Below, piece after piece: positions 33,894 through 42,683 of a stretch of DNA of 64,000 nt; the first letter of the stretch is position 1, and every line of letters begins with the position of its first letter. A program made the position numbers and the translations under genes. The DNA is from Mesorhizobium shangrilense (GTDB lineage Bacteria; Pseudomonadota; Alphaproteobacteria; Rhizobiales; Rhizobiaceae), in NCBI RefSeq assembly GCF_040537815.1, contig NZ_JBEWSZ010000003.1, positions 248,001-312,000 on the forward strand. Direction: 5' to 3'. The notes beneath the pieces are model-generated. The model was not told where the DNA came from, made no database searches, and was given only the letters and a program-made list of their open reading frames with translations.

Positions 33894-34427
33894 TCACGGA
33901 AGCTTGACGCTGGTTGTGCATCGAGGCCAATTCGTGCCGCCGACGAAGGAACGAAAATGGATCTCTTTGGCGTTCGCTTTGACGTCGATTTCGGTTCGAT
34001 CGTCACGATTGGCCTGGGGTCGATCGTCATCGGACAGATCGACGTAGCATGCTTCCGCGCGTGCAACGATTTTGCCGCTGACTGGATCAATGATGCGCGC
34101 CTCGCATAGGCCAGGCTCTATGGAAGAGCTGGCGTTGTTTGCGCCAGTCTCGCATTTGCGGGTCGAGGCGATCGAGACGATGAAGGTATGCGATCCGACT
34201 TTGATGGGCTTCGACAGGATATCGAGTGGCGGTATCTGCCCGGCCGGAATGGTTCTGTGCAGCTCGTCACGCCAATAGGCAGCATTCGAGGCGATGATAT
34301 CGGACCATGCGGTCTGTATGGCCGGTTGCGCGTCTGTGGTCGTGAGCGACTGGTAGCCTAGAGGCTCCCATGCGTGTGCGGAGATGGCAGACATGGGGAT
34401 AATCGCGAGGGCGGCAAGCGTGGACAT
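33894..34427 (-). CDS. Exported protein of unknown function
   Basis: 177 residues. A perfect AGGAGG stands 6 bases before ATG 34427. The signal peptide (LAALAIIPMSAISAHA) is followed by WEPLGYQSLTTTDAQPAI and a beta-rich body with three Cys (RKCETG, GLCEARI, PRCTTS) and EACYVDLSD. Ten bases separate it from the lysozyme-like gene, so they are likely one operon. Not recognised as a named family. Confidence 0.65.
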   Translation of the reverse strand: MSTLAALAIIPMSAISAHAWEPLGYQSLTTTDAQPAIQTAWSDIIASNAAYWRDELHRTIPAGQIPPLDILSKPIKVGSHTFIVSIASTRKCETGANNASSSIEPGLCEARIIDPVSGKIVARAEACYVDLSDDDRPQANRDDRTEIDVKANAKEIHFRSFVGGTNWPRCTTSVKLP

Positions 34428-34638
34428 GGTAAACCTCCTGAGCTTCACACCGTCGTGGCCGCCGCCAGGAGCCGCGGTCAAGGCCGCGCATCGCGCGCCG
34501 CCAGGGAAGCATTGATCCGTTGGCGATGGCCGGTGGCAGGCTGGTGTCCTGAATAACGTCAGGTTCTCCATGTCGATCATGATTGCGCTCCTTCGGGATA
34601 TCGAGGTTGCCGAAACACAATGGCGTGGGCTGCTTCCT

Positions 34639-35229
34639 CTAGGGTTGCGGGACAGGGACCCGGAATTGGCATTCCGGGGCGATTTCACCTTGGAATACGA
34701 TGCCAGCGCGAATGGTTTTGGCCTGAACATCATATGCACCCATCGCACCATTCCGAGCGAGGTCGGGGCGGACGTTGTTCGGTTGCGCGCCATATTCGAT
34801 GAAACAGCCGGAGCCAGCGTCGGCGACCGTGGATCGGCCATTCTGATAGATCGCCAAGCGCATGGGGCATCGTTTTAGCGTGGCATTGCCGACGGGGTCC
34901 GTGCGGATGGGCGAGCAGCCGGCAAGCGTGTGCAGGACCGAGAGGACGACGGTTTTCGTCGGGCTGCGCACGACGATGTGACTCTCGGAAGCCGGCGCGT
35001 TGGCGACCACAAAGCGCGTATCGCCTTTGGCCGCGTAGACGTCGTTGTTCTTCTTCAGCCGGTCGGCCCATAGCGAGGCGTAGGGCACAGCTTCCGAGTT
35101 CGGGAGCTCGAGATCGGCATAGGCAACGGCGCGCCAGGCGTTCGGATCATGCGTGAGCGACTGAGCCGAAGCGTGGGGCGCCAAGGTAAGGGCAGCCGCG
35201 ACTACGACAAATGTCAGGCGTTCGTGCAT
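34639..35229 (-). CDS. Exported protein of unknown function
   Basis: 196 residues with a signal peptide (TFVVVAAALTLAPHASA). The body has RAVAYADLELPNSEAVPYAS near the N-terminus, LHTLAGCSPIR in the middle and a C-terminal ECQFRVPVPQP; two or three Cys could form disulphides. It lies upstream of the previous exported genes on the same strand (211-bp gap without gene). Likely a periplasmic or surface accessory of the element. Family unknown. Confidence 0.6.
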   Translation of the reverse strand: MHERLTFVVVAAALTLAPHASAQSLTHDPNAWRAVAYADLELPNSEAVPYASLWADRLKKNNDVYAAKGDTRFVVANAPASESHIVVRSPTKTVVLSVLHTLAGCSPIRTDPVGNATLKRCPMRLAIYQNGRSTVADAGSGCFIEYGAQPNNVRPDLARNGAMGAYDVQAKTIRAGIVFQGEIAPECQFRVPVPQP

Positions 35230-35296
35230 TCCTTGCCTCGCTTTTGTCTCCTATGATTAAATCAATGTATCAGTAATTGTCGAGCGTGATATTTAG

Positions 35297-36367
35297 ATGA
35301 AACAAGAAACTCGCCTATCGGGGCTGGATGAATTGCGAGGTCTGGCGATCGGGCTGGTGGTGCTGTCGCATGTCGGGCCGGTCTTCGGAGAAGGCGGGAC
35401 GGCCGCCCCTCTGTTGTTTGCGCCGGCATGGAGCGTCGGGGTCGACCTGTTCTTTGTGATTTCCGGCCTGGTGGTGGAACGCTCATTACAAAGCCTGCGG
35501 CATGAGCGCGGAGCGCTCGAAGCAGCCTCGGCCTTCTATATCAGGCGTGCCATGCGGATCGTGCCACTGGCCTGGTGCGTTGGCACCATCCTCTCGATCG
35601 GATTGATCATGCCGGGAAGCGGCATTGAGCCTGAAGATGCGAAGGCGGCCTTCGCGTTCATCTCGAATTTGCATTGGGCGCGCTGTTTCGGGGGCGCCGC
35701 AGGATGCGGGAACGCCTTTGCGTTCGCGCCATTCTGGTCGGTCGCTGCGGAGGTGCAATTCTATCTGCTGGCTCCGCTCCTGGTGTTCCTGCTACCGCGG
35801 CCCGCGCTTGTCGCGCTGGCCGGGCTCGTCCTCGTGGTCGGGGCGTTCACGCTCCGGCCATGGGGCGGGACGCTTTGGACGTTCCGCATCGATGCAATCG
35901 CGGTCGGGCTGGCGATCGGAGCAATCATGGGGACGAGCTCATGGCCGCGTCTGGCGGAACACCTGCGGGCGATCGGCAACATGGAAGCGGCGTTCTGGAT
36001 GTCGGTCGCGGCCTTCATGTTGGCGATCTTGCCGCCGGCGACGCATGGCGTGGCGACTGCCATGCTGGCGTTGATGTGCGGGTGGATCGTGGCAAGGGCG
36101 ACCCTGCGAGCCGGTTCCGTGACCTGGCCAGGGCGGATGCTGCACCGACTAGGAGGTATCTCATATGCCCTCTACCTGATCCATCTGCCGGTGCTGGCGC
36201 TGTACAACTGCTCGCTTGGCCAATTCCTGGGTGCCCCGGCGACCGCAACGCTCTCGATCGCGACGGCGATCGGGATGTCTCATGTGCTGACGGCGGTCAT
36301 GGGAGATCCGCTCCACCAGCTCGGTCGCCAATGGTCAAATCGAACAGTACGGGAGGTGTCGCCGTGA
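35297..36367 (+). CDS. Acyltransferase 3 family membrane protein (OafA/YrhL type)
   Basis: 356 residues with about ten hydrophobic helices. The N-terminus LDELRGLAIGLVVLSHVG carries the conserved RG and His25 of the family, and SVGVDLFFVISGLVV is the second hallmark. These integral enzymes transfer acyl groups to surface sugars, for example O-acetylation of LPS O-antigen or exopolysaccharide. On a conjugative element this could change the cell surface after entry (phage or plasmid exclusion), by inference. The stop overlaps the next GTG start as GTGA. Confidence 0.85.
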   Translation: MKQETRLSGLDELRGLAIGLVVLSHVGPVFGEGGTAAPLLFAPAWSVGVDLFFVISGLVVERSLQSLRHERGALEAASAFYIRRAMRIVPLAWCVGTILSIGLIMPGSGIEPEDAKAAFAFISNLHWARCFGGAAGCGNAFAFAPFWSVAAEVQFYLLAPLLVFLLPRPALVALAGLVLVVGAFTLRPWGGTLWTFRIDAIAVGLAIGAIMGTSSWPRLAEHLRAIGNMEAAFWMSVAAFMLAILPPATHGVATAMLALMCGWIVARATLRAGSVTWPGRMLHRLGGISYALYLIHLPVLALYNCSLGQFLGAPATATLSIATAIGMSHVLTAVMGDPLHQLGRQWSNRTVREVSP

Positions 36368-36633
36368 CGGAAGAAAATCGTCAATGGTCGCTTGGTGGTG
36401 TAGATGTCGATCAGATTCCGCGAGGGGTGAGAGCGCTGGCGGAGCAGCTATTGACGGAGAACGACGGCAATGCCTTGGCAGCGCTCGTCGGGGCATGCTG
36501 CGTCATTGGAGCCATGCGCCCGGCGATATCGAGGGGCATGGTACGCAATGCATCCTCGTCAGGGGTCGATATAGCGCAAGTGCTGGATGTGTTCGTGCGA
36601 AGCGAGCACCAGCCAGAAGAGCAGGACCGGTAA
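36364..36633 (+). CDS. Small hypothetical protein coupled to the acyltransferase
   Basis: 89 residues from GTG 36364, overlapping the acyltransferase stop. Soluble; reads LGGVDVDQIPRGVRALAEQLL and ALVGACCVIGAMRPAISRG. No domain recognised. The overlap suggests it is a functional partner rather than a random frame. Confidence 0.5.
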   Translation: MTEENRQWSLGGVDVDQIPRGVRALAEQLLTENDGNALAALVGACCVIGAMRPAISRGMVRNASSSGVDIAQVLDVFVRSEHQPEEQDR

Positions 36634-36679
36634 TGGTGAATTGCGTGTAGCTGCTAGAATTTATCCGCGACCGCCTGGG

Positions 36680-36711
36680 AAAAAATAGGCTCGGCGAGAG
36701 CATCGCCGAGC
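36680..36711 (-). terminator. Terminator of the ssb-nuclease-lipoprotein operon
   Basis: Perfect 9-bp stem GCTCGGCGA (36689-36697) with TCGCCGAGC (36703-36711). Read on the - strand it is followed by TATTTTTT, a standard rho-independent end for the genes 38381 down to 36842. Confidence 0.85.
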
Positions 36712-36841
36712 GGTCATCGGCCGATAGCGAGAGAGACGTGGTAGTAAATCGGCAAGCTGCGTGACGACACATCCGTAGCGTCGCAGAAGCCAGTAGCGAA
36801 AGCTTTGGTTTTGCTCGACCATTGGAGTGTGACGGCGCCGC

Positions 36842-37450
36842 TTAATAGCGGTCGCCGAACCAACCCTTGCTCTTTGGGGGCGAGGGTTCCTGATAAGCCC
36901 ACGGTACGGACTTGTAGGACGGTCTTGGATCTTGGACGCGCCAAGCCTTCTGCCAGTAGTAGAAATTGAGGGGTACTCGGGCCAGCACGCGGCCATCGTC
37001 CGACAGGAGGTCGCAAGCGCAGGCGACGACGGGGCCGTTGTAATATTGCACGCGGCCGGAATAGCCGTTGAGCGCTCCTGGCCGGCAGGCAAAGACGCGG
37101 ACGCCTGCAGCAATCATGTCCGGGGCTTCTGCAGGGACGGAGATCATCTTTATGCCTTCCTTCGTGAGCGATCGCAAAGGCACGGAGCTCCAACGCGAAC
37201 GGCGCAAAGCGTTGTTCGCCTGGGCTTCTGTTGGGTAGCCGGTGAGCCGGGTCACGATCGGCGGGAAGCGGCCCCAGTCGGGGGCATATTCCTGCCTGCT
37301 GCGGCTGACCCAACCCGGCTTCCAATAGGGGTCTGTGACCGCAACGGGGCTGGCGAAGGCAGAATGTGAAGCATCCGGCGAAAGCCCGGCGCAGCCGGCG
37401 AGCAACGCCGCGGATGCGACGACGGGAAGGATATGGCGAAAGGGACGCAT
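36842..37450 (-). CDS. Exported lipoprotein of unknown function
   Basis: 202 residues. The signal sequence ends in a good lipobox LLAGC (Cys about residue 19). The mature part has WKPGWVSRSRQEYAPDWGRF, several Trp/Tyr and a C-terminal KGWFGDRY. GGAG 8 bases before ATG 37450 favours this start; an ATG at 37468 overlaps the upstream stop as ATGA. Last gene of a three-gene operon with the thermonuclease-fold and SSB-like genes. Function unknown. Confidence 0.6.
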   Translation of the reverse strand: MRPFRHILPVVASAALLAGCAGLSPDASHSAFASPVAVTDPYWKPGWVSRSRQEYAPDWGRFPPIVTRLTGYPTEAQANNALRRSRWSSVPLRSLTKEGIKMISVPAEAPDMIAAGVRVFACRPGALNGYSGRVQYYNGPVVACACDLLSDDGRVLARVPLNFYYWQKAWRVQDPRPSYKSVPWAYQEPSPPKSKGWFGDRY

Positions 37451-37464
37451 GTCGTGCTCCGGGG

Positions 37465-38049
37465 TCATGGATTTGGCGAGGATTTCCGGTACAGCCAAGG
37501 CATCTGGAAGGCGCTGGCCCAAATACCGCGATAGGATTTGCGAGCCTCACGCTCGAGCTGGGCGTAGATTGGGATGCGACGATCGGGATCGTCGGGGAGG
37601 GTGATGGCTATACCGGCTTTCAGCATTTCGCCTGCGACGTCGGCCATTTCGCCGGTTGCACAACGCGCGACGATGACAGCCTCGTCTTTCCGGACCGGCA
37701 AGCAGACAACCCATTTATTCAAGGTGGCGTTCACGAGCCATGCCACGGCGACAACGCCACATGGCCATGTTTGCTTTCCAAGCCTCGCGGTCTGGCTTAG
37801 GTCGCAGGCGTCAACATAGAGCCGGTACTTTTGTTTGGTTTCGACATCCTGGAACGTCGTGGGGGAGAGGACCACGACGCGCATCGGATTGCTCGCTGCG
37901 CGGTCGCCCGGGGTATAGACATCGGGCGCCGTGGGGGTGTCCAACGTGGGGATCTGCGCTGGCGCGACTGGCGGCATTGTCAGGGCGAGGCCGCAAGATG
38001 TCGCCGCGATCGCAAGCGCAACGCCAATGGTTTTACGCGCCGGCTTCAC
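37465..38049 (-). CDS. Second exported thermonuclease-fold protein
   Basis: 194 residues with a signal peptide and linker (APAQIPTLDTPTAPDV), then a nuclease-like fold: QKYRLYVDACDLSQTARLGK, WPCGVVAVAWLVNATL, WVVCLPV, EMLKAGIAITLPD and EREARKSYRGIWAS. As in the protein at 29937, the RLYG/V turn is kept but the catalytic Glu position is occupied by other residues and Cys pairs are added. The two are probably distant paralogues. Coupled by ATGA overlap to the SSB-like gene. Confidence 0.65.
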   Translation of the reverse strand: MKPARKTIGVALAIAATSCGLALTMPPVAPAQIPTLDTPTAPDVYTPGDRAASNPMRVVVLSPTTFQDVETKQKYRLYVDACDLSQTARLGKQTWPCGVVAVAWLVNATLNKWVVCLPVRKDEAVIVARCATGEMADVAGEMLKAGIAITLPDDPDRRIPIYAQLEREARKSYRGIWASAFQMPWLYRKSSPNP

Positions 38050-38381
38050 TGATCAGGTCTCGGGCTGGCGGGAGCGAACAGATCGATGTCTTCGGCGATC
38101 ACGTCCGTGGTGGAGTGGATGACGCCGTCCTTCTGATGCATGCTTTCCGACACGCGCGCCTGGACGAGCACCTTGTCGCCTTGGTGAATCTGGCGCGGCA
38201 CGAATTCGGCCACCTTTCCCTCGAAGAAGGTGACCGTCACCCAATCGGCGACTGATTTTCTTTGACCCTCGTCGTCAAGCCATGACTGGTTGGTGGCGAC
38301 ACTGAGCTTGACTGCCTTGCCGACCTGGCACGGTTCCCGACCGACATTTCCAGGAAGCAAAAGCTGACTGCTGGTTCCCAT
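38046..38381 (-). CDS. Single-stranded-DNA-binding-protein-like protein
   Basis: 111 residues with an OB-fold pattern of SSB: GNVGREPCQVGKAVKLSVATN near the start, SVADWVTVTFFEGKVAEFVPR, GDKVLVQARV and VIAEDIDLF. It lacks the long acidic tail of housekeeping SSB. Conjugative plasmids often carry their own SSB to coat the entering strand. First gene of the operon; the divergent side has 480 bp of non-coding sequence. Confidence 0.75.
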   Translation of the reverse strand: MGTSSQLLLPGNVGREPCQVGKAVKLSVATNQSWLDDEGQRKSVADWVTVTFFEGKVAEFVPRQIHQGDKVLVQARVSESMHQKDGVIHSTTDVIAEDIDLFAPASPRPDQ

Positions 38382-38868
38382 GACGAACTTCTCTCCAGAT
38401 TCATTGGATCAATAAACTATCTCACAAATCGCTGTGCAAGAGAATGTCGTCTCCCTGCTCGTTTCCAAACGGGGGCAGGGCGAAGCGCGTGTGACGATGA
38501 CGGATTTGCTGGCCACGCGCTGCGCGGCAGGAAGTTCGCGGCGCGTTTGATTCCGACGTCTTTAATCAGGTGATTTTCGACAGCGTGAATGCGGCCAGCG
38601 AAGTCGAAGCTACGGACTTGAACGCTGACGTTGATCTGATGCGCTGACTAGGCCGGCTAGCGTCGGCGGCAGAGATGGAGACAAGGTTGACCGGCATCCT
38701 GTCCCGCCTTTTTGGTGACATCTCAGGCGAAAAACGCAACAGATGAGACCGCAGTTTACCGAGAAAATCCACAACTTCATAAAGGGCGGTTTGAGCGAAA
38801 AAAGCAACAGCCGAAAAACCGCCTGCAAGTTCCATAAGCTATCTTATGCAACTTTAAGCTGTAGCAGG
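38382..38868. other. Non-coding stretch between the ssb-like gene and the IS30 element
   Basis: An AT-rich promoter-like segment follows the ssb start (38400-38440), with TTGGATCAATAAACTATC. The remainder shows no convincing frame; short frames at 38566-38835 lack start signals. It likely marks the boundary of the conjugative module. Confidence 0.45.
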
Positions 38869-39986
38869 GTGCGTTCTATCTTGAAGTGCGACTGCGCAGC
38901 GATACCAATGGCTTATCGCATGCAAGGATCCGCACATGAAACGCACCTACACTCCAGATCGATTTGGATGAACGCCGCAAGATCGAGCGCTGGCGCCAGG
39001 CTGGTGTCAGTGTCGATGCGATTGCTGAGAAGCTTGGCCGCCATCGCTCGACGATTTTCCGAGAGATTGAGCGGAACAAGTTCGAGGATCGGGAGATGCC
39101 CGATCTCAGCGGCTATTTCTGTGTGGCGGCCAACCATCGGGCCAAAGGACGTCGCGGCCGTTATCGTAAGCTGGTTCGGCATCCGAAGCTTTGCGCATCG
39201 ATCATCGAGCGCATCAAGCATGGCTGGTCGCCCGAGCAGATCGCCGGTCGATTGGCTTATGAACGCAGCAGCGTCCGCGTCTGCCACGAGACGATCTATC
39301 GCTTTGCCTATTCGGCCGACGGTCAGGAGATAAAGCTGTGGCGCTATCTTCCGGAGAGCCGCGCCCGACGCCGGCCGAGGCACGCCAGACGGCGTCATGG
39401 CCGTCGATTCAGCGCAGAACTAAGCATTTTGCACCGTCCGGACATCGTTCGGGACAGAAAACAGCTCGGACACTGGGAGTGCGACCTGATCCAGTTCCGC
39501 AAGAGATTCGGCAAGGCGAACGTTACTTCGCTCGTTGAACGGGTGAGCCGCTTCACGGTCTTCCTGCGCAATAACGACCGGCAGTCGCGCGCCATCATGG
39601 ACGGCTTGATCGATGTGCTTGGTCCCCTTCCCCTTTCCGCACGTCGATCGATCACCTTCGACCGCGGCACAGAATTCACAGACTGGCCCTACCTTCAGGC
39701 CGGTCTCGGCGTTCAGATATGGTTCTGCGATCCGCAGGCGCCGTGGCAGAAAGGCACGGTGGAAAACACCAACCGCCGCGCTCGCAAATGGCTTCCGCGA
39801 GACACCGATCCACTATCGATCGAGCATCGAGACCTTCACCAGGTGTGCGCCCATCTCAACTCGACGCCCCGCAAATGCCTCGACTTCCGAACACCGGCCG
39901 AAGTCTTCCGTCAGAAGATACTGTCGGCCAATCGGTGAACGCGCTAACCTGCCGCACTGCCGGGTCGCACTTCAGCTGGAACTCAC
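38869..39986. mobile_element. IS30-family insertion sequence
   Basis: Imperfect terminal inverted repeats: left 38869-38892 (GTGCGTTC...GAAGTGCGAC) and right 39964-39986 (GTCGCACTTC...GAACTCAC read forward). They share ten and eight bases around a variable middle with one gap. The enclosed gene is an IS30-type DDE transposase. The total of about 1.1 kb fits the family. True ends may extend a few bases; a target duplication could not be confirmed. Confidence 0.75.
38936..39938 (+). pseudogene. IS30 transposase with one-base insertion near the N-terminus
   Basis: The expected start ATG 38936 gives MKRTYTPDRFG and then a stop. Dropping one C at 38953-38954 gives MKRTYTQIDLDERRKIERWR, the normal IS30 N-terminus, in frame with the remaining 324 codons. 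Those carry the N-terminal helix-turn-helix (VSVDAIAEKLGRHRSTIFRE), GHWECDLIQF (first catalytic Asp), TFDRGTEF (second Asp) and WQKGTVENTN (Glu). A shorter product could start at TTG 38964, losing only about ten residues, so activity is not excluded. Confidence 0.85.
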
Positions 39987-40089
39987 AATGCGACACTTCC
40001 CGCTTCCGAGGCTGGTCAACATGAAGCTGGAAAGGAAGGCTGGCGACTTCAAATGCCTGGCGTGAGACCGGGTGCATTGCGGAGCCATC

Positions 40090-40660
40090 ATGCCTTCGGT
40101 CACCTTGTCGCAAAAAGAGCTGTTCGTGACCGACGGCGGAGCGTCGTCCAGGCGGCGGAGCTGCTGCACCTCAGTCGAAGTCAGGTTCATCGGCTGTTGC
40201 AGGCCTATGACCAGGACGGCCCCGGCGACCTGGCCTCGATGAAGCGCGGCCGGCCGAGCAATCGAGGCCATGATGATGACTTCCGCAACACCGCGCTGGA
40301 TCTGGTGCGCGATCGCTACCGGAACTTCGGCCCGACACTTGCGCGCGAGAAGCTGCTTGAATGGCCCAGATTGCCGGTCAGCACCGAGACGCTGCGCAAA
40401 TGGATGACGGAAGCTGGCATTTGGACATCGCGCCGGGAGCGCAAGAGGCGCGACTGCCTCGGCGAGTTGGTTCAGATCGCCGGCTCGCACCATTGGTGGT
40501 TCGAGAACCGCGGCCCCAAATGCGCCCTGCTCGTTTACATCGACGACGCGACGGGCAAGCTACTGCATCTTCGGTTTGCCGCGTCGGAGAACACGTTCGA
40601 CTACCTGATCGCCTTCGTCGGCGACTGTCGGGCCAGAGTCCCTCCACGGGATAATCGAAT
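40090..40660 (+). pseudogene. Truncated ISNCY-family transposase
   Basis: ATG 40090 reads PSVTLSQKELFVTDG and then needs a frame change to continue as RSVVQAAELLHLSRSQVHRL (helix-turn-helix), GRPSNRG, FGPTLAREKLL, VSTETLRKWMTEAGIW, GSHHWWFENRGPKCALLVYI (start of the catalytic domain, Asp in DDATGK) and ENTFDYLIAF. The gene then ends abruptly at about 40620; the second half of the catalytic domain is missing. A dead remnant next to the IS30 element. Confidence 0.75.
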
Positions 40661-40796
40661 CCGCCGCAAACTGCGGCATCCGCCTGAACATCAGCGGCAC
40701 ATCGCATTACTGGTGTCCGGCTCCGGCAACGTAGGTATCGGTATCAATCCTACCACTAACCTCGAAGTCTCCGGTATGATCGCCCGGGCGCATTAG
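40661..40796 (+). other. Scrap resembling a phage tail or surface repeat protein
   Basis: The end of this stretch reads VSGSGNVGIGINPTTNLEVS followed by GMIARAH and a stop. The pattern GNVGIG..P...LEV.G is a hallmark of tail-fibre and autotransporter-like C-terminal regions. Upstream in another frame lies NISGTSHYW, which would join it after one base shift. It has no start and is fused to the transposase relic, so it is a fragment only. Confidence 0.45.
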
Positions 40797-40869
40797 GCTG
40801 CCAATTTCTTTATCCGTTCGCTTCCGCGGCGTACCGAGGCAGCTTGCAGCGTCGTCGAACAGCCGACAC

Positions 40870-41631
40870 TCAGTGCAGGCCGAACTCGCGCAACAGTTCC
40901 TCGCGATAGCGCACGAAGCGGCTTTCGCTGCGTTCGCGGGGGCGTGGCAGGTCGACGGTGATCAGCCGTGCCGCGCCGCCTCTGTCCTTGGGCAGGATCA
41001 GCACCCGGTCGGCGAGATAGATCGCCTCCTCCAAGTCGTGGGTGACCATGACCATGGTGACGTTCTCCTCGCTCCAGATGCGCGCCAGTTCTTCCTGCAT
41101 CGAGATCTTGGTCATGGCGTCGAGGGCGCCGAGTGGTTCGTCCAGCAGCAGGATCTCGGGCTGAACGGTCAGCGCCCTGGCGATGCCGACGCGCTGCGCC
41201 ATGCCGCCCGAAAGCTGCCGCGGATAGGCATCGCTGAACTCGGCAAGGCCAACCAGCGCGATGTAGAAGCGCGCCCTCACCTCGGCCTCCGACCTGGGCA
41301 CGCCGCGAACTTCGAGACCGAAGGCGACATTGCCGAGCACGGTGAGCCAAGGCAGCAGCCGCGGCTCCTGGAAGATCACCGCCCGTTCCTCCCCGACGCC
41401 GTCAACCTGCTTGCCGTCGATCGCGACTGCACCGCCGTCGGCGGCCTCCAGCCCGGCAAGGATGCGCAGCAGCGTCGTCTTGCCGGACCCGCTGGCGCCG
41501 ACGATGACCAGGCATTCGCCGGAGCGGATGTCGAGGTTGAGCGAGCGCAGCACGGCAAGCTGGCGCCCGCCGAGTGCGAAGGATTTCGACAGGTCGCGTA
41601 TCCTGACCTCGCCGCCGCGTGCGGTAGCCAT
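40870..41631 (-). CDS. ABC transporter ATPase for sulfonate/organosulfur (SsuB-like)
   Basis: 253 residues. Walker A GASGSGKTT (about 45-53), Q-loop FQEPRLLPW, signature LSGGMAQRVGIARAL, Walker B LLLDEPLGALD and H-loop VTHDLEEA. The class is that of nitrate/taurine/sulfonate importers. It ends a five-gene operon with solute-binding protein and permease genes (gaps of 14 and 39 bases) and the flavin enzymes upstream, which set its substrate class as organosulfur. All motifs intact. Confidence 0.88.
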   Translation of the reverse strand: MATARGGEVRIRDLSKSFALGGRQLAVLRSLNLDIRSGECLVIVGASGSGKTTLLRILAGLEAADGGAVAIDGKQVDGVGEERAVIFQEPRLLPWLTVLGNVAFGLEVRGVPRSEAEVRARFYIALVGLAEFSDAYPRQLSGGMAQRVGIARALTVQPEILLLDEPLGALDAMTKISMQEELARIWSEENVTMVMVTHDLEEAIYLADRVLILPKDRGGAARLITVDLPRPRERSESRFVRYREELLREFGLH

Positions 41632-41645
41632 GCGCGCGATCCTCC

Positions 41646-42644
41646 TCAGTTGATCTTGGTTTCGCCTGGACGGTAGAGGATGTCGGCCGCCTTGAGCTTG
41701 CGTTTCGGCAAACGGCCGTCACGCTCGAGAATGCTCACCCAAAAGTCGACGTCGTGGTCGGTCGCCACCGCCTTCTCGCGCAGGCCGAAGCCGGTCCAGT
41801 AACGCGCCAGATCGCCATTCTCGCCGCGTTTGTTCAGGACGTCGGCGACCACCTTGCGCGCCTCGTCCGGATTCTGCCGCGACCAGTCGGCGGCACGCGC
41901 CGATTGCTCGACGAAGTTGCGGGCAGCGTCGGGATTGGCGGCGATGAAGTCCCGCCGCAACACGACGAAACCGCCGGCGATTTCGCCGAGCACATCGGTG
42001 TCGTTGAACACGCCGCGAACCCCGCCATTGCTGACCAAGGCGCCAGCGAAGGTCGCCTGCCAGTAGCCGAGCCCCGCGACGTCGACCTGGCGCGAGCGCA
42101 AGGTCTGTTCGAGCTGCGGCCCCGGCACCACGACGAGCTTGGCGGCATCCGGCGGCAGGCCGACGCTGTGCAGTGCTTCGCGCACCGTATAGTCGAGATG
42201 GGCGCCGAGCGTGTTGACCGAGATGGTCTTGCCGGCAATGTCGGCGATCGATTTGATCGGGCTGTCTTCCAGCACGTAGAAGACGCTTTTCACGTCCTTG
42301 TTGATGCCGTTGCTCGGGTAGGCCGCGACGAAGTCGTTGCCGCCTGCGATCGAGTTGATCACGGCTGGCGTAGCCGCCGAACCCAAATCGACGCTGCCGG
42401 AGGCCAGCGCGAACAGCGATTCCGGACCGCCGCCGGCATAGCCGACATTTTCGAGCTCGATGCCGAGGCCCTCGAAATAGCCGAGCGCGTCGGCGAGCTC
42501 ATGCGGGGAGATGCCGCCGCGGCCGGCGAGATAGCGAATTTTGACGGAAGCAGCCTGCGACCGCGCGATGGCAGGCAGGCCGGCGGCGATAATGCCGGCG
42601 GCGATGGGAGCACGCAAAAGAAGCGAACGGCGAGTGATGGTCAT
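41646..42644 (-). CDS. Sulfonate/nitrate-type solute-binding protein (SsuA-like)
   Basis: 332 residues. A TRRSLLLR twin-arginine-like leader with hydrophobic core (PIAAGIIAAGLPAIA) is followed by the NMT1/THI5-like fold: KIRYLAGRGGISPHELADA, GYFEGLGIELENVGY, ALASGSVDLGSAATPAVINS and KTISVNTLGAHLDYTVREAL. It captures an organosulfur compound in the periplasm; the exact ligand cannot be read from sequence. The start 42644 (MTITRRS) is preferred over 42659. Confidence 0.85.
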   Translation of the reverse strand: MTITRRSLLLRAPIAAGIIAAGLPAIARSQAASVKIRYLAGRGGISPHELADALGYFEGLGIELENVGYAGGGPESLFALASGSVDLGSAATPAVINSIAGGNDFVAAYPSNGINKDVKSVFYVLEDSPIKSIADIAGKTISVNTLGAHLDYTVREALHSVGLPPDAAKLVVVPGPQLEQTLRSRQVDVAGLGYWQATFAGALVSNGGVRGVFNDTDVLGEIAGGFVVLRRDFIAANPDAARNFVEQSARAADWSRQNPDEARKVVADVLNKRGENGDLARYWTGFGLREKAVATDHDVDFWVSILERDGRLPKRKLKAADILYRPGETKIN

Positions 42645-42683
42645 GATCCGGGCTTTCACGGTTCGAGAAGGGGAGACGGCGTC

